From 79-D21 sp022839995 (GTDB lineage: Bacteria > Synergistota > Synergistia > Synergistales > 79-D21): DNA of 64,000 nt. Below, piece after piece: positions 17,142-26,090 of the stretch. The translations under genes were made by a program, and so were the position numbers. The notes beneath the pieces are model-generated. The model ran no database searches. It was not told the DNA's origin and saw only the letters and a program-made list of their open reading frames with translations. The DNA lies in NCBI GenBank assembly GCA_022839995.1, contig JALHIN010000007.1, forward strand, positions 28,357-92,356. The letters run 5' to 3'. Every line of letters starts with the position of its first letter. The stretch's first letter is position 1.

Positions 17142-17601
17142 TTCCTGCGGGTTCAGCCTCTTCGAAACGCTGGTGGTTTGCGCGGTCATGGGAATCCTGG
17201 CGGCCGCGGTCGGGCTATCGGCCGCTGCGCTGGTTCAGTGGGACCGTTCCCAGGGGGCTGTCATCCGGGAGGCGGAAGCGGTTCAGCGCTGGCTTGATGT
17301 GGCCCTCGAAAGAGGCCTTCTCGAGCAGAAGGCCTTTACGCTGAAATTGCCGGGAAGCCCGTCCGAGAAGATTGTCCTCGTCTGGCAGGGGCAAGATTTC
17401 ACACGGAGCGAGATCTATGATTCACGGGGAAGGTGCGATTTTGCCGTGGCGGGGGGAAAGGCCGTGACGGCCGTTTACAACCCCTCCTACCATTCGGTCT
17501 CGCCTGGTTTTACCCTCTGTGTCCTGCCGCCGGGGGAGAGGACCCCCGTTCGCCAGGTCATCGTTTCCCCCTATGCCAGGGTCCGAATCAACCTACCCTG
17601 A
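17125..17601 (+). CDS. Type IV pilin-like (pseudopilin) protein
   Basis: The N-terminus bears a prepilin processing motif, CG followed by FSLFETLVVCAVMGILAA, with the Glu at position +5 of the mature protein and a hydrophobic helix typical of type IV pilins and pseudopilins. The globular part is about 125 residues. The start is uncertain: TTG 17125 has GGAGGGGAG five bases upstream but lies in a hairpin; TTG 17107 would add a basic leader (LRRGAA); an open frame extends back into iorB. It is the only pilin gene visible and no pilus assembly gene is nearby. With comM and dprA about 3 kb downstream, a minor pilin of a DNA-uptake pilus is one possibility. Confidence 0.65.
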   Translation: MPLPSASCGFSLFETLVVCAVMGILAAAVGLSAAALVQWDRSQGAVIREAEAVQRWLDVALERGLLEQKAFTLKLPGSPSEKIVLVWQGQDFTRSEIYDSRGRCDFAVAGGKAVTAVYNPSYHSVSPGFTLCVLPPGERTPVRQVIVSPYARVRINLP

Positions 17602-17655
17602 TGTGAAGAACGGGTGTATTCTTTTACCGTCCCCGACCCGGGAGGAGGAGAAGAA

Positions 17656-18168
17656 ATGCCGGCAAAGCCGTGGTGGAGAGAAACGATCGAAACGATTCTC
17701 TGGGCGCTGGTCCTCGCCCTGATCCTGAGGGCTTTTGTCGTCCAGGCGTTCTGGATCCCCAGTGGTTCCATGATTCCGACCCTCGATCCCGGGGACCGGG
17801 TCCTTGTCGCCAAGTTCTGGCACGCTCTTTCGGAACCGAAGAGAGGGCAGATCATCGTCTTCAAGTATCCCGTCGATCCCTCGAGGGATTTCGTCAAGCG
17901 GATCGTTGCCTTGCCGGGGGAGACTGTCCGCATGGAAAACGGGACGGTCTTCGTGAATGGAACGCCGCTTTCCGAGCCTTATGTAATCAATCACGACAAT
18001 TTCAACATGCCCGAGATGAAAGTGCCCGATAAGCATTATTTCGTCATGGGAGACAACCGGCCCAATTCACAGGACAGCCGTTTCTGGGGATTTGTCCCTC
18101 GTTCTTTCATCAAGGGACCGGCGTTTCTTCGCTACTGGCCGCTTTCCCGAATCGGCCTTCTGGATTAA
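17656..18168 (+). CDS. lepB: Signal peptidase I
   Basis: This membrane-bound serine protease removes signal peptides from exported proteins. The 170-residue protein has one N-terminal transmembrane segment (about 11-31), catalytic Ser38 in IPSGSMIPTL and catalytic Lys81 in DFVKRIVALPGE, plus the box GDNRPNSQDSRFWG. Its length matches the short Firmicutes-like SipS class. ATG 17656 follows a GGGAGGAGGAG ribosome site; an upstream in-frame GTG was rejected for lack of one. The rbgA gene starts 4 bases after its stop, so they are likely co-transcribed. Confidence 0.95.
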   Translation: MPAKPWWRETIETILWALVLALILRAFVVQAFWIPSGSMIPTLDPGDRVLVAKFWHALSEPKRGQIIVFKYPVDPSRDFVKRIVALPGETVRMENGTVFVNGTPLSEPYVINHDNFNMPEMKVPDKHYFVMGDNRPNSQDSRFWGFVPRSFIKGPAFLRYWPLSRIGLLD

Positions 18169-18172
18169 CGGA

Positions 18173-19012
18173 ATGGGGCGGACGGTCTGGTTCCCGGGCC
18201 ACATGGCCCGCGGGCAGAAAAGGCTTTTCGAAGTGGTCGCAGACCTCGACGCCCTGGTCGAGGTCCGCGACGCCAGAGCTCCGAAGCTCACTGCATCCCC
18301 CCTGTCCGAGCGCCTGGCGAAGATGAAGCCGATTGCCCTTGTCCTGAGCCGGCGGGACCTCGCGGAGGAAGCGAAAACGGTCCGCTGGATCGAGCATTTC
18401 AGAAAGAGCGGTAGAACGGCTTTGGCTTTCAATCTGAGGCAGGACCGGTTCGACCCGCTGAAAGCCGAACTGCAGCGCTACAAACCTCTTCATCGAGACC
18501 TGCGAATCGGGATCGTCGGAATCCCGAACGTCGGCAAATCCCTCCTGCTCAACGGCCTGGTGGGGAGAAACGCTTCCAAGGTCGGAGCGCTGCCCGGGAT
18601 CACCCGAGGGGTCGAATGGTTCCGGGGGCAGGGCCTGCTGGTCGTGGACTCGCCGGGTATTCTCCAGGCAAGGACGGGCCTGAAGACGGGTCGGGCCCTT
18701 TCCTGGCTGGGCTGCAACCGGGCTGAAGTCATCGGTTCCTTCGAGACGTGCGCATTGGCACTGATCGTTTTCCTGGGAGGGAAAGGGCTCTGGCCGATCG
18801 TCGAAAAGTCCTGGGGCGTGTCCCTGGACCCCGGTGGACCGGAGGCGACGCTGGAAGCTCTCGGGCGCAGGCTTGGATGCCTCGTTTCGGGAGGCAGCAT
18901 CGACACCGGCGCAGCGGCAAGAAAGTTCCTGGAAAGCTTCTCCACGGGGCGGCTGGGCAGGGTGACGCTGGAAATGCCGGAATCGCCCCTGCTTGAGGAG
19001 GACTTGCCATGA
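18173..19012 (+). CDS. rbgA: Ribosome biogenesis GTPase RbgA (YlqF)
   Basis: This 279-residue circularly permuted GTPase matures the 50S subunit. Order of motifs: WFPGHMARGQ at the N-terminus, a G4-position motif LSRRD, then G1 IGIPNVGKSLLLNGL, the PGITRG switch and G3 VDSPGIL; the C-terminal domain has RLGCLVSGGSID. The G4 motif is normally NKxD; here Asn is replaced by Ser and Lys by Arg, which could weaken guanine specificity. ATG 18173 gives the standard N-terminus and follows lepB directly; its ribosome site is weak. It overlaps rnhB by ATGA. The lepB-rbgA-rnhB order resembles that of many Firmicutes. Confidence 0.92.
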   Translation: MGRTVWFPGHMARGQKRLFEVVADLDALVEVRDARAPKLTASPLSERLAKMKPIALVLSRRDLAEEAKTVRWIEHFRKSGRTALAFNLRQDRFDPLKAELQRYKPLHRDLRIGIVGIPNVGKSLLLNGLVGRNASKVGALPGITRGVEWFRGQGLLVVDSPGILQARTGLKTGRALSWLGCNRAEVIGSFETCALALIVFLGGKGLWPIVEKSWGVSLDPGGPEATLEALGRRLGCLVSGGSIDTGAAARKFLESFSTGRLGRVTLEMPESPLLEEDLP

Positions 19013-19581
19013 TGAGGGTCGCGGGTGTGGATGAAGCGGGGCGCGGCCCCCTCGCAGGCCCGGTGGTGGCAGCGGCTGTCGTCCTGACCCCGGAGCAGCG
19101 GAGGGTCCTTGTCCGAATGGGGCTGGATGATTCGAAGAGGCTTTCTCCTTCCAGGAGGGAAACCCTATTCTCCGCCATGCGTGATCTTGGCGTTTGCTGG
19201 AAAGCCCAGGCGGCTTCCCCGGCTCGAATCGATGCCCTGAACATCCTGAACGCAACGCTCTGGGCCATGAAAGCCTGTGTCCTTCGGCTCGTCCCGGAAG
19301 CGGAACTGGTCGTGGTGGACGGGAACCGGCCCATCAAGGGACTTCCGGTCCGCCAGAAGGCGATCCCGCGGGCGGACCAACTGGTTCCTGCCGTTTCAGC
19401 CGCTTCGGTCATCGCGAAGGTCTTGCGGGATCGGGTGATGGAGAAGCTGGCCTGCCGGTTTCCCCTTTACGGTTTCGAGATTCACAAGGGCTACCCGACT
19501 GCTGCTCACAGGAAGGCCCTGAAAGAATTCGGCCCGTGCGAAATCCACCGTATTTCGTTTTGCCGGAAAATCCTCTCCTGA
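19009..19581 (+). CDS. rnhB: Ribonuclease HII
   Basis: RNase HII cleaves RNA in RNA/DNA hybrids and removes misincorporated ribonucleotides. The 190-residue protein has the catalytic DEAGRG motif (Asp8, Glu9), Asp104 in VVVDGN, and the type II signature VSAASVIAKV with HKGYPT near the C-terminus. The start ATG overlaps the rbgA stop. It is followed by a 55-base gap and yraN. Nothing unusual was seen in the sequence. Confidence 0.95.
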   Translation: MMRVAGVDEAGRGPLAGPVVAAAVVLTPEQRRVLVRMGLDDSKRLSPSRRETLFSAMRDLGVCWKAQAASPARIDALNILNATLWAMKACVLRLVPEAELVVVDGNRPIKGLPVRQKAIPRADQLVPAVSAASVIAKVLRDRVMEKLACRFPLYGFEIHKGYPTAAHRKALKEFGPCEIHRISFCRKILS

Positions 19582-19636
19582 GCCAATAGCCCACCAGAGC
19601 CATTTTCCCGGACGGGCCCCGCGAGGAGGCGTTGTC

Positions 19637-20005
19637 TTGGATCACCTTGAAACGGGCCGATATGGAGAAGCCCTTGCTGAGCGGTTTTTTCGGGGCAAGG
19701 GCTGGCTCATACTCGGCCAGAACATCCGTGTGCGGGGAGGGGAACTCGACCTTGTCGCGATGGACGGGCCGGAACTCGTTGTCGTGGAAGTGAGGACCCG
19801 TTCGATCGGAAAAGTCCTTCCAGCTGAGGAAACGGTGGGGCCCCGGAAGCTCAAAGCCCTCGTGAGGTCAGGGAGGATCTATGTCGAGAAGTGCCGCTGG
19901 ATAGGCCCCTGGAGGATCGACCTTTTGGGAATCAACCTGGACGCGGAGGGTTTCCCGCATTTTTCCCACTTGCCGGATATCACCGCGGGGAGGATCCGGT
20001 CCTGA
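19637..20005 (+). CDS. yraN: UPF0102 nuclease-like protein YraN
   Basis: This 122-residue Holliday-junction-resolvase-like protein has a PD-(D/E)XK fold: GEALAERFFRGKGW, GGELDLVAMDG and VVVEVRTRS are the three nuclease motifs, with Arg where many homologues have Lys. Family members are poorly characterised but are often located with comM and dprA, as here. TTG 19637 has GAGGAGG about 8 bases upstream. Its stop overlaps the comM start by one base (TGATG). Confidence 0.88.
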   Translation: MDHLETGRYGEALAERFFRGKGWLILGQNIRVRGGELDLVAMDGPELVVVEVRTRSIGKVLPAEETVGPRKLKALVRSGRIYVEKCRWIGPWRIDLLGINLDAEGFPHFSHLPDITAGRIRS

Positions 20006-21516
20006 TGGGCCCCGTCCTCGGCGTCACCCTGAAGGGGATCGAAGCGGTTCCCATCGATATCGAGGTCGAGATCACGGGAGGGCTCTTTGTCATCGCGGTG
20101 GTGGGGCTTCCGGACACAGCGGTCAGAGAAGCCCGGGAACGGGTTCGCGCCGCCCTGAGAAGCAACGGTATTCAGCTCCGCGGTAGGATCGCGATGAACC
20201 TGGCACCGGCCGACCTGCCGAAAGTCGGTTCCCTCCTGGACCTTCCGATGGCCGTGGGCCTTGCGATGGAATCCGGGGCAGTTCGTGTCGGCGAAACGGC
20301 TCTGTTCCTGGGTGAACTTGCGATGGACGGGCAGCTCAGGACAACGAAGGGGGCAGTCCCGGCGGCCCTGCTGGCCAGGAAAATGGGAATCCCCCTGTTT
20401 CTCCCGCCCGGGAACGCCGGAGAGGTTGCGCTGGTCAAAGGAGTGAAGGCCTTTGCGCCCCCGGACCTTGGAAGCCTGCTGGCCCACCTGCGGGGGGACG
20501 CCCGAATCCCTCCCGTCACCGAAACCGGGTTCGAAACGGAAGAGACCTCGATCGAACCGGACCTCGCCGACATCAAGGGGCAGGCTGCGGCGAAACGGGC
20601 CCTGGAAATCGCCGCCGCTGGGCACCACAACCTACTGCTGGTGGGCTCCCCCGGTTCCGGGAAGACACTCCTGGCCCGGGCCCTCAGGGGGATTCTTCCC
20701 CCGCTGAGCGACGAGGAACGGTTGGAAACCCTGCTGGTGAAAAGCACCCTCGGAATCCCGGCAAAGCCGGACCGGATGCGTCCCTACCGTGTCGTTCACC
20801 ACACCGCAAGCGCCATCGCCCTTTGCGGGGGAGGGGCCACCCTACGGCCCGGAGAGATCAGCCTTGCCCATCGGGGTGTCCTTTTCCTGGATGAATTTCC
20901 CGAATTTCACCGGGACCTGCTCGAGGCGCTCCGGCAACCGCTCGAAGACGGGGTCATCACGGTCAGCCGCGCTTCCGGGTCCGTCACCTACCCGGCCCGC
21001 GTGCTTCTGGTCTGTGCCTGTAACCCTTGTCCCTGCGGCTACTGGGGAGATCCTGTTGAGCCCTGCCGCTGCTCCTCCCGCGTCCTTGAAAAATACCGAA
21101 ACCGGCTGTCCGGTCCGATCCTGGACAGGATCGACCTGCATGTTTCGGTGCCGCGCCTGACGCCGGAAGAACTGGTCTGCCTGGAGGGACGGCAGGGGCC
21201 TTCCAGCGATGAAATCCGCGAGAAGGTGAGCGGGGCCAGAAAAATCCAGCAGGAACGCTGGAAAGCCCAGGGTTTCAGCTCCAACGCCGAGATCCCGGAA
21301 AGGCTGGTTCGCTCGGGCCTCGGGCTTTCGCGCAAGGTACGCCCCTTCCTGGCGGAGGCAGTGCGCGGCCTTCGACTTTCCGGCCGCGGGATCAGCCGGG
21401 TCCTTAAGGTTGCCCGGACGGTCGCCGACCTCCGGGGGGACGCCGAGGTTTCCGTGGAAGATGTCTGCGAGGCCCTGGCCTACCGGGGAGGGGGGATTCC
21501 GGTTGACCGGACGTGA
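20005..21516 (+). CDS. comM: ComM/YifB Mg-chelatase-like AAA+ ATPase
   Basis: ComM is a hexameric helicase that promotes branch migration during natural transformation. The 503-residue protein has the N-terminal ChlI-like domain (GLPDTAVREARERVRAA, then LAPADLPK), Walker A GSPGSGKTLLAR, Walker B GVLFLDEFPEF, the Cys-rich insert CACNPCPCGYW with PCRCSS, and a C-terminal helical Mg-chelatase domain (GLRLSGRGISRVLKVARTVA). ATG 20005 overlaps the yraN stop; an earlier in-frame start lies inside yraN and is rejected. It overlaps dprA by 14 bases. Confidence 0.94.
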   Translation: MGPVLGVTLKGIEAVPIDIEVEITGGLFVIAVVGLPDTAVREARERVRAALRSNGIQLRGRIAMNLAPADLPKVGSLLDLPMAVGLAMESGAVRVGETALFLGELAMDGQLRTTKGAVPAALLARKMGIPLFLPPGNAGEVALVKGVKAFAPPDLGSLLAHLRGDARIPPVTETGFETEETSIEPDLADIKGQAAAKRALEIAAAGHHNLLLVGSPGSGKTLLARALRGILPPLSDEERLETLLVKSTLGIPAKPDRMRPYRVVHHTASAIALCGGGATLRPGEISLAHRGVLFLDEFPEFHRDLLEALRQPLEDGVITVSRASGSVTYPARVLLVCACNPCPCGYWGDPVEPCRCSSRVLEKYRNRLSGPILDRIDLHVSVPRLTPEELVCLEGRQGPSSDEIREKVSGARKIQQERWKAQGFSSNAEIPERLVRSGLGLSRKVRPFLAEAVRGLRLSGRGISRVLKVARTVADLRGDAEVSVEDVCEALAYRGGGIPVDRT

Positions 21517-22606
21517 GGAAGCGCTGCTGACGTTCAACGCCTGGGAAGGGTTCAACGCCCGCTGCCTGGAGGAGTGGGCGGGTAGGGGGCTGCTTCCGGA
21601 GGAGGTGCTGGATGCCGGAAGACCCTGCTGGGAAGAGCTGGGCCTGCCGGAAAAATGCCGGGACACGATTGAGAGGCTGAGGGAAAGGCAATGGGGGAAA
21701 AGGGAAGCGGAGAGGTCAAGCCGGTTGAACGTTCGCCTCGTCTTCTGGGGGGACGACGATTACCCTGCCGACCTTGCCGACCTTGACCGGCCCCCTGCGG
21801 TGCTCTATGCAAAGGGGTTGTGGCCGCTGCCTTCGCGCATGGACGGGGTGGTTGGGACTCGAAAATGCTCGCCTTACGGGGCCCGGATGGCCCGGGAGAT
21901 CGCCTCTTATCTGGCCCAGTCCGGGGTTGGCGTCCTGAGCGGGGGTGCGCTTGGGATCGACGGGGCGGCCCACGCGGGCGCCATTGAAGCCGGGGGGCTG
22001 ACGGTGGCTGTCCTCGGGACCGGTGTGGATCTCTTTTACCCGGCGGAGCACGAAAGACTCTTTCACCAGATCCAGGAGAACGGACTGCTTTTGAGCGAAT
22101 ACCCGTTTTCCACCCCGGCTCGAACATGGAGATTCCCGAATCGAAACCGTCTCATCGCAGCTCTGGCAGGTCGGGTGATCGTCGTGGAGGCTCCCGCGAG
22201 AAGCGGGGCGATCAATACGGCAAAATGCGCGATGGTAAGCGGGAAAGACGTCTGGGCGGTTCCCGGCAGGGTGGGGGAATGGGTCTGCGAGGGCTCCAAT
22301 CGGCTGCTCTGGGATGGGGCACATCCCCTGGTGGATCTCGATGACCTGGCGTGCCTGCCCCTGCCCGTCCAGGGCGAACTTTTTCCAACGAAGGACCTGC
22401 CTTCATCCCCGGTCCTTGAAGCATTGCGAGCCTTTGGAGACCAGACGGTTGACATTCTTGCCTCTCAGGTTAAAATGGGCGCCGCCGAGATCCTGGCAGA
22501 GCTAAGCAGGCTGGAGGCTTACGGGCTCGTTCGAAGATCGTTGTCGGGAAGGTGGAGCACTGCCGCTGGACAGAAGGCGCGAGCGGCGGGCGAATCGAAG
22601 GGTTAG
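21503..22606 (+). CDS. dprA: DNA-processing protein DprA
   Basis: DprA loads RecA onto incoming single-stranded DNA during transformation. The 367-residue protein has a helical N-terminal domain, the Rossmann-like core (VVGTRKCSPYGARMA, VLSGGALGIDGAAHAGA, VAVLGTGVDLFYP, FPNRNRLIAALA, VVEAPARSGAINTA) and a C-terminal winged helix (residues about 300-355). TTG 21503 was chosen because GGGGAGGGGGG precedes it by about 7 bases. It lies in the comM-dprA-topA order, reminiscent of the smf-topA order in Bacillus. Confidence 0.93.
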   Translation: MTGREEALLTFNAWEGFNARCLEEWAGRGLLPEEVLDAGRPCWEELGLPEKCRDTIERLRERQWGKREAERSSRLNVRLVFWGDDDYPADLADLDRPPAVLYAKGLWPLPSRMDGVVGTRKCSPYGARMAREIASYLAQSGVGVLSGGALGIDGAAHAGAIEAGGLTVAVLGTGVDLFYPAEHERLFHQIQENGLLLSEYPFSTPARTWRFPNRNRLIAALAGRVIVVEAPARSGAINTAKCAMVSGKDVWAVPGRVGEWVCEGSNRLLWDGAHPLVDLDDLACLPLPVQGELFPTKDLPSSPVLEALRAFGDQTVDILASQVKMGAAEILAELSRLEAYGLVRRSLSGRWSTAAGQKARAAGESKG

Positions 22607-22616
22607 GGGCGAGAGC

Positions 22617-24722
22617 ATGGCTGAGAAAAGCAGAAAAGGGAAAACCCTGGTGATCGTGGAATCGCCGGCGAAGGCCAAAACCCTGAAGAAGATGCTGGGG
22701 TCGAACGTTGAAATCAAGGCGAGCATGGGGCATATCAGGGATTTGCCCAAAAGCCGGATCGGGGTGGATATCGAAAACGATTTCAGCCCCGACTACATCC
22801 CTGTCAGGGGGAAAGCGGCAGTCATCAAGGAGTTGAAGAAGAAGGCCGAAGAAGCAAAGACAGTCCTGCTCGCGAGCGACCCGGACAGGGAAGGGGAAGC
22901 CATCGCCTGGCATTTGGCCCACCTTCTTTCCATCGATCCTGGGGCCCGCTGCCGTGTCCGGATGTACGAGATCACCGCCAAGGCGGTCCGGGAAGCTGTC
23001 AGTAATCCTGAAACGATCGACCGGAACCGGGTGGACGCCCAGCAGGCACGCCGGATCCTGGATCGACTCGTCGGCTACAAGCTTGGGCCGATTCTCTGGA
23101 AGAAAGTGCGTTCCCGGTTGACGGCCGGGAGGGTCCAATCGGTGGCCTTGAGGTTGATCGCCGAGCGGGAAAGGGAGATCCTCGATTTCGCCAGCCAAGA
23201 ATACTGGCTCCTCGATGTTTCAGCCTCGGCGGAGGGGGGAAGGCAATACACGCTCCGGCTCGAGAAGAAGGACGGGAAGAACCTGACGATCGGCTCCCTT
23301 GCGGAAGCGGAGGGGGCGGCATCGGAGCTCCGATCCGCGACGCTGACCGTTAGCGACTTCAAGGCCCGGGAAAGCCTCAGGCCTCCCCTGGCGCCTTTCA
23401 AGACGAGCACCCTCCAGCAGGAGGCTTCCAGGCGGCTCGGTTTCTCCCCCCAGAGGACGATGAGAATCGCCCAGGACCTCTACGAAGGAATCGAAATTCC
23501 CGGGAAAGGGCCTGTCGGTCTCATCACTTACATGAGAACGGACAGCCTCCGCTTGTCGGATGAGGCGCTCGATGCGGTTCGCGGGTTGATCGGAGAGCGG
23601 TTCGGGGCTTCCTACCTGCCGGAAAAACCGAACACGTTCGTTGCGAAGGGCCGCAGCCAGGACGCTCACGAGGCGATTCGCCCCACGGATGTCCGCCTTG
23701 ACCCGGAAAGCCTGAGGCCCTACCTCCGGCCTGAGCAGGCCAGGCTCTACGACCTGATCTGGCGGCGCTTCGTCTCCTGCCAGATGGCTTCCGCGAGGGT
23801 CGCGCGCAATACCGTCGAGGCGGTCTGCGGGCGATACCTCCTGAAACAGTCGGGCGTTACCGTCCTGTTCGATGGATGGGGCAGGATGTGGCCCCTGGAA
23901 ATGAAGGAACTCTCGGTTCCTATGGCCGTTCCCGGAGAAACCCTCCGGATCGAGGACATCCGGAAGGAGCAGCGTTTCACGCAGCCGCCCGCCCGTTACA
24001 GCGAATCGGGGCTGGTGAAGGCGCTGGAGGAAAACGGGATCGGCCGCCCCTCCACCTACGCTTCCATCGTGCAGACGCTCGAAGACCGGGGGTATGTCAC
24101 CCTGAACGAGGACCGAAGGCTACAGCCCAGCTCTCTCGGCCTGATCGTGAACGACTTCCTCGTGCAGCATTTTTCCGACATCATCCAGGTGGACTTTACC
24201 GCTCGGATGGAAGCCGAGCTGGACCAGGTCGAGAGCGGCAATCTCCCGTGGGTTCAGGTCCCGAGGGAGTTCTGGGCCTCCTTCAAGCCGAAGCTGGAAG
24301 AGGTGGAGAACACCGTGGAGGCTCTCAACCTGCCGAAAGAAGAACCGGAACCGATCGGAGAGGATTGCCCGGAGTGCGGGGCACCCCTTGTCAAGCGGAA
24401 GGGGCGTTTCGGGGAGTTCATCGCCTGCTCCGCTTTCCCGAAGTGCCGCTATAGCCGCCCTGTCCTGAAGTCGGTCGGAATTTCCTGTCCAAAATGCGGG
24501 CTCGGCCAGGTCGTACGAAGGAAGAGCAAGAAGGGCGGGCGCATTTTCTACGGTTGCGAGCGTTACCCGGAATGCGACTTCGTTTCGTGGGACCTTCCCA
24601 CCGGGACTCTCTGCGAAAAATGCAAAACGCCCATGGTGGTCCGAGGCAAGGGGGAACCCTTCTGTCCCACCTGCAGGGCAGGGAAACCGGCGGGGAAAAA
24701 GAAAGCGGGAAAGGCCGAATGA
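22617..24722 (+). CDS. topA: DNA topoisomerase I
   Basis: This type IA topoisomerase relaxes negative supercoils. The 701-residue protein starts with the Toprim domain (VIVESPAKAKTLKKML and ASDPDREGEAIAWHLA) and has the active-site Tyr305 in GLITYMRTDS. It ends with three four-cysteine zinc fingers: one beginning CPECGAPL, one beginning CPKCGLG, and CEKCKTP with FCPTCRAG. Length and domain order match the Firmicutes-type enzyme. The ATG follows dprA by 10 bases; its stop overlaps trmFO (ATGA). Confidence 0.96.
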   Translation: MAEKSRKGKTLVIVESPAKAKTLKKMLGSNVEIKASMGHIRDLPKSRIGVDIENDFSPDYIPVRGKAAVIKELKKKAEEAKTVLLASDPDREGEAIAWHLAHLLSIDPGARCRVRMYEITAKAVREAVSNPETIDRNRVDAQQARRILDRLVGYKLGPILWKKVRSRLTAGRVQSVALRLIAEREREILDFASQEYWLLDVSASAEGGRQYTLRLEKKDGKNLTIGSLAEAEGAASELRSATLTVSDFKARESLRPPLAPFKTSTLQQEASRRLGFSPQRTMRIAQDLYEGIEIPGKGPVGLITYMRTDSLRLSDEALDAVRGLIGERFGASYLPEKPNTFVAKGRSQDAHEAIRPTDVRLDPESLRPYLRPEQARLYDLIWRRFVSCQMASARVARNTVEAVCGRYLLKQSGVTVLFDGWGRMWPLEMKELSVPMAVPGETLRIEDIRKEQRFTQPPARYSESGLVKALEENGIGRPSTYASIVQTLEDRGYVTLNEDRRLQPSSLGLIVNDFLVQHFSDIIQVDFTARMEAELDQVESGNLPWVQVPREFWASFKPKLEEVENTVEALNLPKEEPEPIGEDCPECGAPLVKRKGRFGEFIACSAFPKCRYSRPVLKSVGISCPKCGLGQVVRRKSKKGGRIFYGCERYPECDFVSWDLPTGTLCEKCKTPMVVRGKGEPFCPTCRAGKPAGKKKAGKAE

Positions 24723-26026
24723 GCACGGTGACCGTGGTCGGTGCCGGACTTGCCGGGAGCGAGGCGGCCTGGCAGCTTGCGAGAAGGGGAATTTCCGTCA
24801 TTTTGGTTGAAATGCGCCCCGTGAAGATGACTCCCGCTCACACGAGCGGCTCATTTGGAGAGCTGGTCTGCAGCAATTCATTGGGGGCGGATGTCCTGAC
24901 CAGTCCCGGGGGAATCCTGAAGGCGGAGCTTCGGATGCTTCACAGCCTGGTGATGGGTGCGGCGGATTCAGCTTCGGTCCCTGCAGGTCGGGCTCTCGCA
25001 GTGGACCGAAACCGGTTTGCCGAAGCGATCACGAGCGCCCTCACGAACCACCCGCGGGTGAAAATCGTTCGGAAGGAAATGACGGAGATCCCCTCCGGTC
25101 CTTGCATCCTTGCCACGGGCCCGCTGACGTCCGAACCGATGGCAGAATGCCTGCAAGCCCTTACCGGGCAGGAATTCCTGTACTTTTTCGATGCGGTTGC
25201 CCCGGTCCTGACCCGGGAAAGCATCGACATGTCCCGGGCCTACCGTGCCAGCCGTTACGGGGAGAAAGGAGACTACATCAACTGCCCGCTGAGCGAGGCC
25301 GAGTACGATGCACTTGTCGACGGGCTCGTTTCCGCCGAGCGGGCAATCAAGCACGATTTCGAGAAGAAACAGCCCTATTTTGAAGGGTGCCTCCCGGTCG
25401 AGATCCTCGCGATGCGGGGCAGGGACACCTTGAGGTTTGGTCCCCTGAGGCCGGTTGGGCTGGCGGATCCGTCCACGGGGAAGGAGCCCTTTGCCGTCGT
25501 CCAGCTTCGGCAGGACAATACGGAAGGGACCCTCTACAACATGGTTGGTTTCCAGACGAACCTCAAGTGGAAGGAACAGGAGAGGGTTTTCAGGATCATC
25601 CCGGCACTGCGGGAAGCCGAGTTCGTCCGGTTGGGAGTCATGCATCGGAACCTGTATGTCAATGCTCCCAGGGTCCTGGACAGGGCACTCCGGATCGCGG
25701 GCAAAGAGGACCTCTTCCTCGCCGGGCAGATCGTGGGCGTTGAAGGCTACATGGAAAGCACTGCAATGGGGATTGTTTCGGCCCTGGCAATGGCAAGCCT
25801 TCTTAAAGGGAAGCCCTTGCCGGTTTGGCCCCGGGAATCCGCGATTGGTTCCCTGCTTCATTACCTTTCCGATGCAGTTCCGGAAACCTTCCAGCCGATG
25901 AATGTCAACCTCGGGATTTTCCCTTCCCTGGAAAACCGGATCCGCTCAAGAACGGACCGGTGCCAGGCAGTGGCCTCAAGGGCCTTGGAGGCGCTCGGCG
26001 CGTTTTTGGAAAGCCTCGGGGAATAG
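24719..26026 (+). CDS. trmFO: TrmFO tRNA (uracil-54-C5)-methyltransferase, folate/FAD dependent
   Basis: TrmFO makes m5U54 in the T loop of tRNAs using 5,10-methylenetetrahydrofolate and FAD. The 435-residue protein begins with the FAD motif VVGAGLAGSEAAWQLA and the family block FGELVCSNSLGAD, and contains YINCPLSEAEYDALV and FEGCLPVEILAMRGRDTLR. It ends with the GIDA-related GQIVGVEGYMESTAMG. The start ATG overlaps the topA stop. The topA-trmFO-xerC-hslV-hslU-codY order is the same as in Bacillus subtilis. Confidence 0.95.
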   Translation: MSTVTVVGAGLAGSEAAWQLARRGISVILVEMRPVKMTPAHTSGSFGELVCSNSLGADVLTSPGGILKAELRMLHSLVMGAADSASVPAGRALAVDRNRFAEAITSALTNHPRVKIVRKEMTEIPSGPCILATGPLTSEPMAECLQALTGQEFLYFFDAVAPVLTRESIDMSRAYRASRYGEKGDYINCPLSEAEYDALVDGLVSAERAIKHDFEKKQPYFEGCLPVEILAMRGRDTLRFGPLRPVGLADPSTGKEPFAVVQLRQDNTEGTLYNMVGFQTNLKWKEQERVFRIIPALREAEFVRLGVMHRNLYVNAPRVLDRALRIAGKEDLFLAGQIVGVEGYMESTAMGIVSALAMASLLKGKPLPVWPRESAIGSLLHYLSDAVPETFQPMNVNLGIFPSLENRIRSRTDRCQAVASRALEALGAFLESLGE

Positions 26027-26049
26027 GCGGGACGGTTGGCTTGTTCTGA

Positions 26050-26083
26050 ATATTATCCACAATCACGACAAAAGTGGTAATAT
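26050..26083 (+). promoter_or_regulatory. Inverted repeat with a consensus DnaA box upstream of xerC
   Basis: ATATTA(T)CCAC (26050-26060) and GTGGTAATAT (26074-26083) form a 10-bp inverted repeat with one bulged T around a 13-base spacer. The left arm contains TTATCCACA (26053-26061), an exact match to the DnaA-box consensus. The AT-rich element occupies most of the trmFO-xerC gap and includes -10-like hexamers TATTAT and TAATAT, but no good -35 box. It ends 7 bases before the xerC ATG. Confidence 0.45.
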
Positions 26084-26090
26084 ACGGTGC

